Below are positions 16,848 through 23,459 of a DNA stretch of 25,611 bases, one piece after another. The notes beneath the pieces are model-generated. The model was not told the origin of the DNA and ran no database searches. It worked only from the letters and a program-made list of their open reading frames with translations. The position numbers and the translations under genes were made by a program. The stretch is from an uncultured Prevotellaceae bacterium (GTDB taxonomy: Bacteria; Bacteroidota; Bacteroidia; Bacteroidales; Bacteroidaceae), in assembly GCA_937902455.1 (NCBI GenBank), contig CALELI010000130.1, positions 1-25,611 on the forward strand. The letters run 5' to 3'. The stretch's first letter is position 1. Every line of letters starts with the position of its first letter.

Positions 16848-16888
16848 GAGAAAAGTAGGAGAATCTTTTGGGTTTTCCTACTTTTTTT
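16848..16888 (+). terminator. Rho-independent terminator after gdhA
   Basis: AAAAGTAGGA (16851-16860) pairs perfectly with TCCTACTTTT (16876-16885); three more pairs can extend the stem into the loop. The 3' arm merges into a run of seven T (16882-16888). It begins about 38 bp after the gdhA stop and separates it from the OmpP1 gene. Confidence 0.85.
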
Positions 16889-16902
16889 ATGTCCTTACTT
16901 GT

Positions 16903-16910
16903 TAACTTTG
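16903..16910 (+). promoter_or_regulatory. -7 promoter box for the OmpP1/FadL gene
   Basis: TAACTTTG followed by C is an exact TAnnTTTG match. The gdhA terminator's T-tract occupies the -33 position. Transcription near 16915 would give a leader of about 25 nt, which contains the 18-base stretch also found at 11311-11328. Confidence 0.5.
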
Positions 16911-16939
16911 CTCTTGCAGACACAAAATAAAGTACGATT

Positions 16940-18316
16940 ATGAAAAAGAACAAAGTTGCAGTGCTGAGCTTTGTTGTCACGATGTTGTTGCCAGCAACAT
17001 CTCGTGATGCTCAGGCTGGTGGTTATCTGACCAACACGAATCAGAGTATTAGTTTTGTAAGGAACCCATCTCGCGATGGCGCAATCGGAATTGACGGTGT
17101 GTATTACAACCCTGCTGGTGTCCTATTCATGAAGCAGGGCTGTCATCTGTCGTTCAACTGGCAGAGCGTCTTTCAAAATCGTGATTGTAAGGTTTTCAAT
17201 CCGTTGTTTCAGAACAATTTCCGAAATCCTTCAGAAGAAGGATACCGTACTTTCGAAGGCAGGGTGAGAGTTCCAGTTCAGCCGTCACTTATGCTCGCTT
17301 ATAATAGGAATGATTGGTCGTTTCAGTTTGGATTCGGATTTATTGGCGGTGGTGGTGAGTGTGAGTTTGAGAATGGTGTAGGAATGTTTGAAAACATGAT
17401 CTCAGTCATTCCACAGAAACTTAGGGCTGCCGGTGCAGAAATTACAGACGAATATGCCCTCGATGCATATATGAAAGGGCGCTCCTATGATTTAGGTTTC
17501 ACGCTTGGTGTTGCCAGGAAGATTGTGAACGGACTTAGCGGGTATGTGGGATTGCGTGGAATATATGTCACGAATAATTATACTGGACACATTAACAATA
17601 TTAATTTCAGGTCCGCATCTGGAAATACCATCCCTTCGTCAGCATTTTCTGCCTATGGAGTACCAAGCGACCTCTCTATTGATTGTGACCAGACAGCCTT
17701 CGGTGTGGCTCCTATCATCGGACTCGACTGGAAAATCAACAACCACTGGAATGTTGCTGCTAAATACGAGTTCAAGACATCGCTGCGACTGAAAAACAAC
17801 GCTGTGAACAGTGCCGAGTTCGAACAGTTTGCCATATCACAGGCACAGGCTGGCAACAATCTTTTTATGGGATTTTCTGATAATACAAATGATGTTCCGT
17901 CCGACATGCCTGGACTATTGACTTTGGGCGTTCAGTATTCGCCGGTAGAATCGTTGAGGCTTCTTGGTGGATATCATCACTATTTCGATACTGACACCAG
18001 ACAGTGGACAAAGGACGTGCTCGGCAATACGTATGAATTTTCGTTTGGCGCCGAATACGACATAAATAAGATGCTGGAAATCAGTGCTGGTTATCAGCAG
18101 ACAATATATACTCAGGAAGAGAGAAATATCAACGATTTGAGTTTCAATCTCAACAGTTGGTCATTTGGCCTTGGGGTTGGTGTGCACATAAGCAGTGCGG
18201 TAAAGGTGAATGCAGGGTACTTCCACACCAATTATATTGATTATACTACGGAAGATAAATCGACTTATTCCCGCACAAATAATGTTATAGGTGTTGGCGT
18301 GGAACTTAGTTTCTAA
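16940..18316 (+). CDS. OmpP1/FadL-family outer-membrane transport protein
   Basis: Members are 14-stranded outer-membrane beta-barrels that let hydrophobic compounds such as long-chain fatty acids or aromatics cross the outer membrane. The 458-residue protein has a signal peptide with cleavage after AQA (about residue 26). The mature start GGYLTNTNQSISFVRNPSRD and the nearby VYYNPAGVLFM are the classic FadL N-terminal plug and hatch region. Alternating aromatic and polar strands follow (WSFQFGFGFIGGGGE, YDLGFTLGVARK, LRLLGGYHHYFD), and the chain ends in VIGVGVELSF with a terminal Phe, as barrel-assembly signals require. It has its own promoter box and converges on ispD, with the last 11 bp shared. 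The T9SS protein PorV is a related fold, but the length and N-terminus here fit general FadL better. Confidence 0.88.
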   Translation: MKKNKVAVLSFVVTMLLPATSRDAQAGGYLTNTNQSISFVRNPSRDGAIGIDGVYYNPAGVLFMKQGCHLSFNWQSVFQNRDCKVFNPLFQNNFRNPSEEGYRTFEGRVRVPVQPSLMLAYNRNDWSFQFGFGFIGGGGECEFENGVGMFENMISVIPQKLRAAGAEITDEYALDAYMKGRSYDLGFTLGVARKIVNGLSGYVGLRGIYVTNNYTGHINNINFRSASGNTIPSSAFSAYGVPSDLSIDCDQTAFGVAPIIGLDWKINNHWNVAAKYEFKTSLRLKNNAVNSAEFEQFAISQAQAGNNLFMGFSDNTNDVPSDMPGLLTLGVQYSPVESLRLLGGYHHYFDTDTRQWTKDVLGNTYEFSFGAEYDINKMLEISAGYQQTIYTQEERNINDLSFNLNSWSFGLGVGVHISSAVKVNAGYFHTNYIDYTTEDKSTYSRTNNVIGVGVELSF

Positions 18317-18965
18317 GGTCTGATGGTGTAGTAATCTTGATATTTTCCCTGTTGCCTTGAACCAATGTGATGCTGGTGTAGCCGAGAGCCTCGACTACAC
18401 TGGCATCATCAGTGAATGCAGGCGTGAATTCTTGCTGGTATGCCTTGCGAAGAATCTCCGTCTTGAATACCTGAGGCGTCTGAACCAGTTTGTATTCGCT
18501 TCGTGGTACTGTGCAGGATGTCTTTCCATCAGGTGAGAGATGTCGTACGGTTTCCACGATGTCGATTACTGGAATGGCCGTTCCGGTCTCGGCTGCTGTC
18601 TTATAGCATCTGTCTATCGTTTCTTGGCTAACGTAGGGTCTTACTCCGTCGTGAACTCCGACGACATCACAGTCGGCCGGTACTAATCCCAGACCGTTCT
18701 TTACCGAGTCGAACCGTTCCTTTCCTCCATCTGCGACTATGTGAGGGATACCAAAGGCGTATTTTTCGCATAATTGTTGCCAGTAATCTTGTTGCGGCTG
18801 TGGAAGCACGACTATGATGGCCATGTCGCGGTCATAGTCATGGAAACGTTGTATCGTGTGCATCAGTATTGGTGCACCGTCAACGACAAGGAATTGCTTT
18901 GGTATGTCTCCTCCCATACGGAGACCTTTCCCGCCTGCAACAATGATGACTGACTTATTATTCAT
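18306..18965 (-). CDS. ispD: 2-C-methyl-D-erythritol 4-phosphate cytidylyltransferase
   Basis: IspD (EC 2.7.7.60) couples MEP to CTP, giving CDP-methylerythritol, the third step of the non-mevalonate isoprenoid pathway. The 219-residue protein carries the nucleotidyltransferase signature AGGKGLRMGGDIPKQF near its N-terminus (AGG at 10-12, Lys and Arg of the CTP loop, PKQ), then VHDGVRPYV and the TPQVFKTEIL and FTDDASVVE motifs typical of IspD. The start overlaps the DJ-1 stop by 8 bp, so it is translated as the last gene of the pdxJ operon. Its 3' end overlaps the convergent OmpP1 gene by 11 bp, with no terminator visible between them. No IspF domain is fused. Assignment is secure. Confidence 0.96.
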   Translation of the reverse strand: MNNKSVIIVAGGKGLRMGGDIPKQFLVVDGAPILMHTIQRFHDYDRDMAIIVVLPQPQQDYWQQLCEKYAFGIPHIVADGGKERFDSVKNGLGLVPADCDVVGVHDGVRPYVSQETIDRCYKTAAETGTAIPVIDIVETVRHLSPDGKTSCTVPRSEYKLVQTPQVFKTEILRKAYQQEFTPAFTDDASVVEALGYTSITLVQGNRENIKITTPSDLRN

Positions 18966-19509
18966 TGCAGATCATTCCTTTCCTGAGAGCGTTGGCAACG
19001 TCCTTCCCACAGAAATGTTCCACGATGGTGAAGCCCAGTTCGTATGCTGCACCGGGACCTTTACCTGTGATGAACTGACCGTCTTTCTCCACTAGCGCAC
19101 CAGTTGGTGTTGCGCCGATAAGTTCTCCTTCGAATCCGGGATAGCAGGTGGATTTCATGCCGCTGAGCAGTCCGAGATTTCCGAGTACCAGTGGTGCTGC
19201 ACAGATGGCTGCGAGCATCTTTCCTCCCTCGAAATGACTTGTAAGTATTTTGCACAGTCCGTCGTGAGCCAGCAGGTTGGTAGCACCAGGCATTCCTCCT
19301 GGCAGCATCAGTATGTCGGCATCACTGAAGTCGCATTCTTCAAATAGTTTATCTGCTACGATTTTCACTCCGTGAGCACTTTCTACGATGTTGTTGCCAG
19401 TAACCGACACGAGTATAGTCTTTATTCCTGCCCTGCGGCAGATGTCTGTGGTTCCAAGTGCCTCGCACTCTTCATATCCAGTTGCAAGAAATTGATAGAG
19501 GGTTATCAT
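18958..19509 (-). CDS. DJ-1/PfpI-family protein
   Basis: The DJ-1/PfpI superfamily includes glyoxalase III-like, chaperone and protease members; the DJ-1 subgroup is linked to reactive-carbonyl handling and redox sensing. The 183-residue protein has the nucleophile-elbow Cys103 in AAICAAPLVLG and the conserved Glu15 that contacts this cysteine in DJ-1, plus the LPGGMPGATNL loop (69-79). This layout matches the DJ-1/ThiJ subgroup better than PfpI proteases. The start overlaps the pdxJ stop as ATGA, and the stop overlaps the ispD start by 8 bp, so it is held between two enzymes that use the deoxyxylulose-phosphate pool. Detoxification of reactive carbonyls near that pathway would fit, but is a guess. 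Confidence 0.9.
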   Translation of the reverse strand: MITLYQFLATGYEECEALGTTDICRRAGIKTILVSVTGNNIVESAHGVKIVADKLFEECDFSDADILMLPGGMPGATNLLAHDGLCKILTSHFEGGKMLAAICAAPLVLGNLGLLSGMKSTCYPGFEGELIGATPTGALVEKDGQFITGKGPGAAYELGFTIVEHFCGKDVANALRKGMICNE

Positions 19510-20216
19510 AATAGGTTTCTATATTGTCTGATGGTTTCTTCGAGTCCTAGGTATAGTGCATCACAGATGAGGGCGTGACCGATGCTGACCTCGTCTATCC
19601 AAGGGATGTTCTGGATGAGATATTTTAGGTTCACGAGGCTAAGGTCGTGTCCTGCGTTGACGCCAAGCCCACATTCCTTTGCTACTTTTGCGGCCTCAAG
19701 GAATGGCTTTATGGCCATCTCGGGATTGTCTGGATAGAGGGTGGCGTAAGGCTCTGTGTAGAGTTCAATCCTGTCTGCGCCTGCTTTTGCAGCATATTCA
19801 GTCATCTCAGGTTCTGTGCCTATGAAGATGGAAGTACGGATGCCTGCTTCGCTGAACTGGCCTACGATGTCTGTCAGGAAGTCGAGGTTAGTCTTTGTGT
19901 CCCATCCAGCATTCGACGTAATCTGACCAGGTTTGTCTGGAACAAGTGTCACCTGAGTCGGCCTTACGCTGCACACCAGATCAATGAAACTCTCTTGTGG
20001 ATAACCTTCTATGTTGAACTCCGTACTGAGAATTGGCTTGAGGTTGACGACATCTTGATATCTAATGTGTCTCTCATCGGGACGAGGATGCACGGTGATG
20101 CCGTCTGCACCGAACCGTTCACAGTCAAGAGCGACTTGCAATACATCGGGGTTATTGCCTCCGCGAGCATTTCTAAGGGTCGCAACCTTATTTATATTGA
20201 CACTTAAGTTTGTCAT
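19506..20216 (-). CDS. pdxJ: Pyridoxine 5'-phosphate synthase
   Basis: PdxJ (EC 2.6.99.2) condenses 1-deoxy-D-xylulose 5-phosphate with 3-amino-2-oxopropyl phosphate to make pyridoxine phosphate, the ring-closing step of DXP-dependent vitamin B6 synthesis. The 236-residue protein is of standard length. Visible marks are the N-terminal VNINKVATLRNARGG, the ITVHPRPDERHI loop (His43 and His50), FNIEGY with Glu70, and the late NAGHDL motif that binds phosphate. It is the first gene of the pdxJ, DJ-1, ispD operon, with ATGA overlap to the second gene. A -7 box lies 24 bp upstream in the divergent nadK region. Assignment is secure. Confidence 0.97.
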   Translation of the reverse strand: MTNLSVNINKVATLRNARGGNNPDVLQVALDCERFGADGITVHPRPDERHIRYQDVVNLKPILSTEFNIEGYPQESFIDLVCSVRPTQVTLVPDKPGQITSNAGWDTKTNLDFLTDIVGQFSEAGIRTSIFIGTEPEMTEYAAKAGADRIELYTEPYATLYPDNPEMAIKPFLEAAKVAKECGLGVNAGHDLSLVNLKYLIQNIPWIDEVSIGHALICDALYLGLEETIRQYRNLL

Positions 20217-20239
20217 ATGCTAAAATTTTATTAATTTTG
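20209..20239 (+). promoter_or_regulatory. nadK promoter (-33/-7)
   Basis: TTTG (20209-20212) and TAATTTTG (20232-20239) are 19 bp apart, a standard Bacteroidota arrangement. The -33 element lies across the pdxJ start codon region. A second TAATTTTG at 20250-20257 has no well-placed -33 partner. The leader would be about 54 nt. Confidence 0.55.
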
Positions 20240-20247
20240 CAAATGTA
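20240..20247 (-). promoter_or_regulatory. -7 promoter box for the pdxJ operon
   Basis: On the minus strand TACATTTG followed by C matches TAnnTTTG, directly abutting the nadK -7 box on the opposite strand. No -33 TTTG with good spacing is seen. Transcription would begin near 20236, about 20 nt before the pdxJ ATG. Confidence 0.5.
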
Positions 20248-20297
20248 ATTAATTTTGTACAAAAAAAGAACAGGAAACGGAAAAAATTTTCGTAAAT

Positions 20298-21125
20298 ATG
20301 GGTCAAGATGTAAAAATAGTTGCTCTTTTCGGAAATGATGGCCAGAAAAAGGCCTCTTTGGTCGCTTCGAAGTTGCGTGAGAAGTCTCGTTTGCTCGGTA
20401 TGGAGATCATCGAGCCTCGCGGTAGTGATTTCGCTGCCGATCTCGTTCTGTGTCTTGGTGGAGATGGTACTTTCCTTGATGTGGCGGGAAAGGTTGGCAG
20501 TAAGGAAATTCCTATATTAGGCATAAATATAGGCCATCTTGGTTTCCTGGCAAATTATTCTCCCGAGGATGCTGAGCACCTTCTGGAGGACATCTCCAAT
20601 GGTGACTACAAGGTGACAAACCACAGTGTTCTTCAGGTCTCAAGTCCAGAGCTCACTCTTGAAGGCTATCCATTCGCCCTCAACGAGGTGGCAATCCTCA
20701 AGCACGATATGTCGTCGATGATAAATATTAAGACTTCCATTGATGGTGAATACCTAACCACATACATGGCTGATGGCCTGATAGTGGGTACGCCAACAGG
20801 TTCCACGGCATATCAGCTGAGTGTCGGAGGTCCGATTGTGGTGCCTACGCTGAACACCATATCCCTTACCCCAGTAGCTCCTCATAGCCTTAACATGCGG
20901 CCTGTGGTAGTGAGTGGTGAGTCCGAGATAAAACTGGAAATCACAACTCGTAGCAATAGTTTTCTTGTCTCTCTTGACGGTCGCAGCCAGAGCTATCATG
21001 ACGGCGTGCATCTCACGATAAAGCGAGCTCCTTATGTTATAAAGGTGGTGACCCCGTCCGAACAGACGTTTTTCTCCACTCTCCGACGCAAACTCATGTG
21101 GGGGGTTGAATTGGTTGACTGTTAA
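20298..21125 (+). CDS. nadK: NAD kinase
   Basis: NadK (EC 2.7.1.23) phosphorylates NAD to NADP in the cytoplasm. The 275-residue protein has the diagnostic GGDGT motif (54-58, LCLGGDGTFLD), then the NINIGHLGFLA-like stretch (76-85), the NE motif (129-130, ALNEVAI), and the TPTGSTAYQLSVGGPI signature (165-180). The length is slightly short for the family but no motif is missing. It is divergent from pdxJ and 15 bp upstream of the ABC exporter gene, the gap being a heptamer repeat that contains the nadK stop codon. Assignment is secure. Confidence 0.97.
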   Translation: MGQDVKIVALFGNDGQKKASLVASKLREKSRLLGMEIIEPRGSDFAADLVLCLGGDGTFLDVAGKVGSKEIPILGINIGHLGFLANYSPEDAEHLLEDISNGDYKVTNHSVLQVSSPELTLEGYPFALNEVAILKHDMSSMINIKTSIDGEYLTTYMADGLIVGTPTGSTAYQLSVGGPIVVPTLNTISLTPVAPHSLNMRPVVVSGESEIKLEITTRSNSFLVSLDGRSQSYHDGVHLTIKRAPYVIKVVTPSEQTFFSTLRRKLMWGVELVDC

Positions 21126-21140
21126 CTGATAACTGATAAA
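21123..21140. repeat. Heptamer tandem repeat containing the nadK stop codon
   Basis: The unit TAACTGA occurs twice and is followed by TAAA, directly abutting the ABC transporter ATG. The first TAA is the stop of nadK. Because the unit is seven bases long, the 18-bp tract offers stop codons in all three forward frames. Confidence 0.85.
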
Positions 21141-22817
21141 ATGTTCAAATTCAATAAGACAAGATATTCCGTTCGTCAGATTGTACGCTGGCTTTGGACT
21201 CATCATCATGGATGTCGTACACAGGCACTCGTGAATATGGTGATAGGTCTTGTTCTTGTCATGACAGGCCTGATGTCTGTTGAACTCGTCCGTCGTCTCA
21301 CCGACATTGCCGTCGGTGCACGTCCGGGAAACCTCGGAGTCATGGCCGGTATTCTCGCAGGAATCTATCTCTTCAACCTTCTCCTGCGTATGCTGAAGAC
21401 CTGGGTGGGTGCTGTTCTCGGAGTTCGTTCGCAGAACAAGTTGCAACAGTATTTCTTCTCTCGCTTGTTGCGTGGCAAATGGAGTGGGGTGGAGCGTTTC
21501 CATAGCGGCGATGTGCTCAACCGTCTCTTTAGTGATGTCAAGGACATAGTGGACCTCCTTACAGAAGTGCTTCCGTTCATAGTAGTCATTATAGCACAGT
21601 TCATTATATCCTTCATCTATCTTTTCTCCATGGACCAGAGTATTGCGTGGATACTTATTATCGTCTGCCCGATATTCCTGCTCCTGAGCCGTATTTACTT
21701 TGCCAAGATGCGCAGGTATGTACGTAAGGTGAAGGACAGTAACAGTGCCATTCAGGCCATCATACAGGAGAGTATACAGCATAAGATGGTAATCAAGGTT
21801 CTTGAACAGGGAAAGTCGATGGTCTCCCGTCTTGAACGTCGTCAGTCCCTCTTGCGCCATCAGGTGAAGAGTAGGGCGCGCTTCTCCATCGTGGCACGTG
21901 GAGTCGTCTCGTTTGGATTCTCTGGCAGTTATCTTTTAGCACTTACATGTGGACTGTTTCAATTGAAGGAGGGACTCATCACGGTTGGAGTCCTCGTCGC
22001 TTTTACTCAGCTGGTCAGTAAAATCCAGCAACCGCTTCTCGAACTGGCCCGTCTGCTTCCTTCGTTAGTGAACAGCCTCACCTCGTCAGAACGACTTATG
22101 GAACTTGAGGAACTCCCGCTTGAGGAACCAAAGGACAAGGCTTACGCTCAGACATTAAGTGCATCAAAATCAGTCGGAGTCAAATTCACCAATGTATCTT
22201 TTTCCTATACTGCAAAAGGCATGAAGGCACGTACAGTCCTCGATGATTTCTCCTACGAATTTGCTCCCGGATCATTTACTGCCATCCTTGGGCCTACGGG
22301 AGCGGGAAAGACTACACTCCTCCGGTTAATGCTCGCACTGATTGAGCCTGAAAACGGAAATGTCGGACTATGTGACGAGAGTCAGACTATTGCAGCTTCG
22401 CCGTCACTTCGAGGCTATTTCTCATATGTTCCTCAGGGCAATACTCTCTTTTCAGGTACTATCCGTGACAATCTCCTCTTCGGTAATCCTGATGCCACTT
22501 CAGAACAGATTCGCGAAGCCCTCAGCCTTGCCTGTGCCGATTTCGTATTCAAGTTGCCTGAAGGACTTCATACCCGATGTGGAGAACAGGGTGGTGGACT
22601 TTCTGAAGGACAGGCGCAGCGTATTGCTATTGCCAGAGCAATTCTTCGTCCGTGCAAGATTCTCCTGCTCGACGAGGCAACCAGCGCGCTTGACATTGAT
22701 ACCGAACAGGAGGTGTTGACACGTATCAAGACTCATTTTGCTGATACAACAGTCATTTTTGTCACTCACCGTCTCTCGGCTGTGTCCTTTGCTACAAACG
22801 AACTCCGTCTGGGGTAA
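21141..22817 (+). CDS. ABC exporter, fused permease and ATPase
   Basis: This is a half-transporter that would work as a dimer in the inner membrane; the exported substrate is unknown (lipid, peptide or drug are all possible). Residues about 25-310 hold roughly six membrane helices of an ABC type-1 exporter domain. The ATPase covers about 345-558: Walker A GPTGAGKT (384-391), Q-loop Gln432 (VPQGN), signature LSEGQ (487-491), Walker B ILLLDE (507-512) and switch His543 (VTHRLS). The protein stops soon after the switch histidine, some 20-30 residues earlier than many exporters, but all catalytic parts are present and such short forms are plausible in this phylum. It follows nadK by 15 bp and is likely co-transcribed. 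The downstream 642 bp is non-coding. Confidence 0.92.
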   Translation: MFKFNKTRYSVRQIVRWLWTHHHGCRTQALVNMVIGLVLVMTGLMSVELVRRLTDIAVGARPGNLGVMAGILAGIYLFNLLLRMLKTWVGAVLGVRSQNKLQQYFFSRLLRGKWSGVERFHSGDVLNRLFSDVKDIVDLLTEVLPFIVVIIAQFIISFIYLFSMDQSIAWILIIVCPIFLLLSRIYFAKMRRYVRKVKDSNSAIQAIIQESIQHKMVIKVLEQGKSMVSRLERRQSLLRHQVKSRARFSIVARGVVSFGFSGSYLLALTCGLFQLKEGLITVGVLVAFTQLVSKIQQPLLELARLLPSLVNSLTSSERLMELEELPLEEPKDKAYAQTLSASKSVGVKFTNVSFSYTAKGMKARTVLDDFSYEFAPGSFTAILGPTGAGKTTLLRLMLALIEPENGNVGLCDESQTIAASPSLRGYFSYVPQGNTLFSGTIRDNLLFGNPDATSEQIREALSLACADFVFKLPEGLHTRCGEQGGGLSEGQAQRIAIARAILRPCKILLLDEATSALDIDTEQEVLTRIKTHFADTTVIFVTHRLSAVSFATNELRLG

Positions 22818-22917
22818 TGCCGTGCGGCCCAGTTCTTGTATGGCTTTGCGACCGCATTCGTAACACATGATGACGGGTCGTGAGGATTTAGACAACGGGT
22901 TATGTAGACCGAGATGA

Positions 22918-23012
22918 GTATTTGTTCAGGGAAAGACGAGTACTCGACCAGACCGAGTCAAGTACTCAACTTTGAAAGTACAGTACTCGTCTTCCCCCGC
23001 ACGAGCGCTCGT
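22918..23012. repeat. Helically spaced AGTACTC motif series
   Basis: AGTACTC occurs exactly at 22939, 22961 and 22982. A degenerate copy AGTATTT lies at 22918 and a variant AGCGCTC at 23004. Successive starts are 21, 22, 21 and 22 bp apart, close to two helical turns. The core AGTACT is itself a palindrome, the first exact copy sits in CGAGTACTCG, and the last variant sits in the 12-bp palindrome ACGAGCGCTCGT (23001-23012). AAGACGAGTACT (22933-22944) and AGTACTCGTCTT (22982-22993) are also complementary. A regulator-binding array or iteron-like site is possible. Confidence 0.6.
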
Positions 23013-23151
23013 CCAGACCTATTCGGCTTGTCATCATCAGCTTCGTGACCGTTCGTCTACTCCGAGGACACCAGTCGTGTGCCTCTATGCCAGCGGTCGT
23101 CAACCTCTGTCACTCCTTTTCCTCGGGGCTTCTTCACCCTTTCGCAGACCT

Positions 23152-23229
23152 CTGGCAGAAACAATCAGTAGTCAGTCAGTCAATTCGCGTATATATATAG
23201 CGATTGACTGACTGACGGATTACAGCCAG
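23152..23229. repeat. Nested hairpin A with GTCA repeats and TA-repeat loop
   Basis: The core left arm is GTCA three times plus ATTCGC (23171-23188); the right arm 23200-23216 pairs with it over 17 bp, with one bulged T (23185). The 11-nt loop is GTATATATATA. Outside the core, AATC/GATT (23163-23166 and 23218-23221) and CTGGC/GCCAG (23152-23156 and 23225-23229) also pair, so the fold extends to about 78 nt. Confidence 0.75.
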
Positions 23230-23247
23230 CAAATTTTTATTGATGTG

Positions 23248-23366
23248 ACATTTGCAATCCTGTCACTGTGCCTTTCAATGATATTTCGTCCATCCGTCCA
23301 ATCGCTACTATATATAAGCGATTGGACGGATGGACGAAATATGCAAGGTTCACAGTGATAAAATGT
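23248..23366. repeat. Nested hairpin B with a perfect 26-bp stem
   Basis: 23281-23306 and 23317-23342 are perfect reverse complements over 26 bp around the 10-nt loop ACTATATATA. The stem contains three RTCC-type tetramers (GTCC, ATCC, GTCC) followed by AATCGC, the same inner sequence as hairpin A. Outer pairs are TCACTGTG/CACAGTGA (23263-23270 and 23351-23358) and ACATTT/AAATGT (23248-23253 and 23361-23366). Confidence 0.85.
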
Positions 23367-23459
23367 GGATTATCTTCTTTGAATATGTATATTTTTCACT
23401 TCTGATGCAATAAAAAGGATATATATACGTTATTGTATATGACGCGCGTATAAGCAGAA

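Larger units (their letters stand above)
22818..23459. other. Non-coding, dyad-rich intergenic region before sprA
   Basis: This 642-bp gap is the longest gene-free stretch in the window. 22818-22917 shows nothing I recognise. 22918-23012 holds a phased series of AGTACTC-like motifs, 23013-23151 is unremarkable and C/T-rich, 23152-23229 and 23248-23366 are two nested hairpins, and 23367-23459 is A/T-rich leader. Short open frames here (up to about 80 codons) lack any family signature. No clear TAnnTTTG promoter is seen for sprA; the nearest candidate, GACATTTG at 23247-23254, has one mismatch and lies inside the second hairpin's outer arm. Confidence 0.7.

Noticed and set aside
16940..18316. 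PorV (T9SS shuttle protein)
   Set aside because: The N-terminus and length match general OmpP1/FadL transporters, and the PorV-type start pattern is absent.
20754..21860. A 368-codon open frame on the minus strand across nadK and the ABC exporter
   Set aside because: It is antisense to two genes with complete catalytic motifs, shows no domain pattern and is rich in His/Thr as expected of a reverse-frame shadow.
22790..22900. Frameshift truncating the ABC exporter C-terminus
   Set aside because: The ATPase is complete through the switch histidine, and no continuation resembling the usual tail is found in the other two frames.
22972..23211. A 79-codon frame between the ABC exporter and sprA
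   Set aside because: It runs through palindromic and hairpin DNA, has a Ser/Pro/Arg-rich biased translation and no recognisable family or promoter.
22918..23366. CRISPR array
   Set aside because: The repeats are 7-bp motifs and two single hairpins, with no direct repeats of 25-40 bp, no regular spacers and no cas genes.
23152..23366. Retron-type msr/msd RNA
   Set aside because: The hairpins would be suggestive, but no reverse transcriptase gene is present; the flanking genes are an ABC exporter and sprA.
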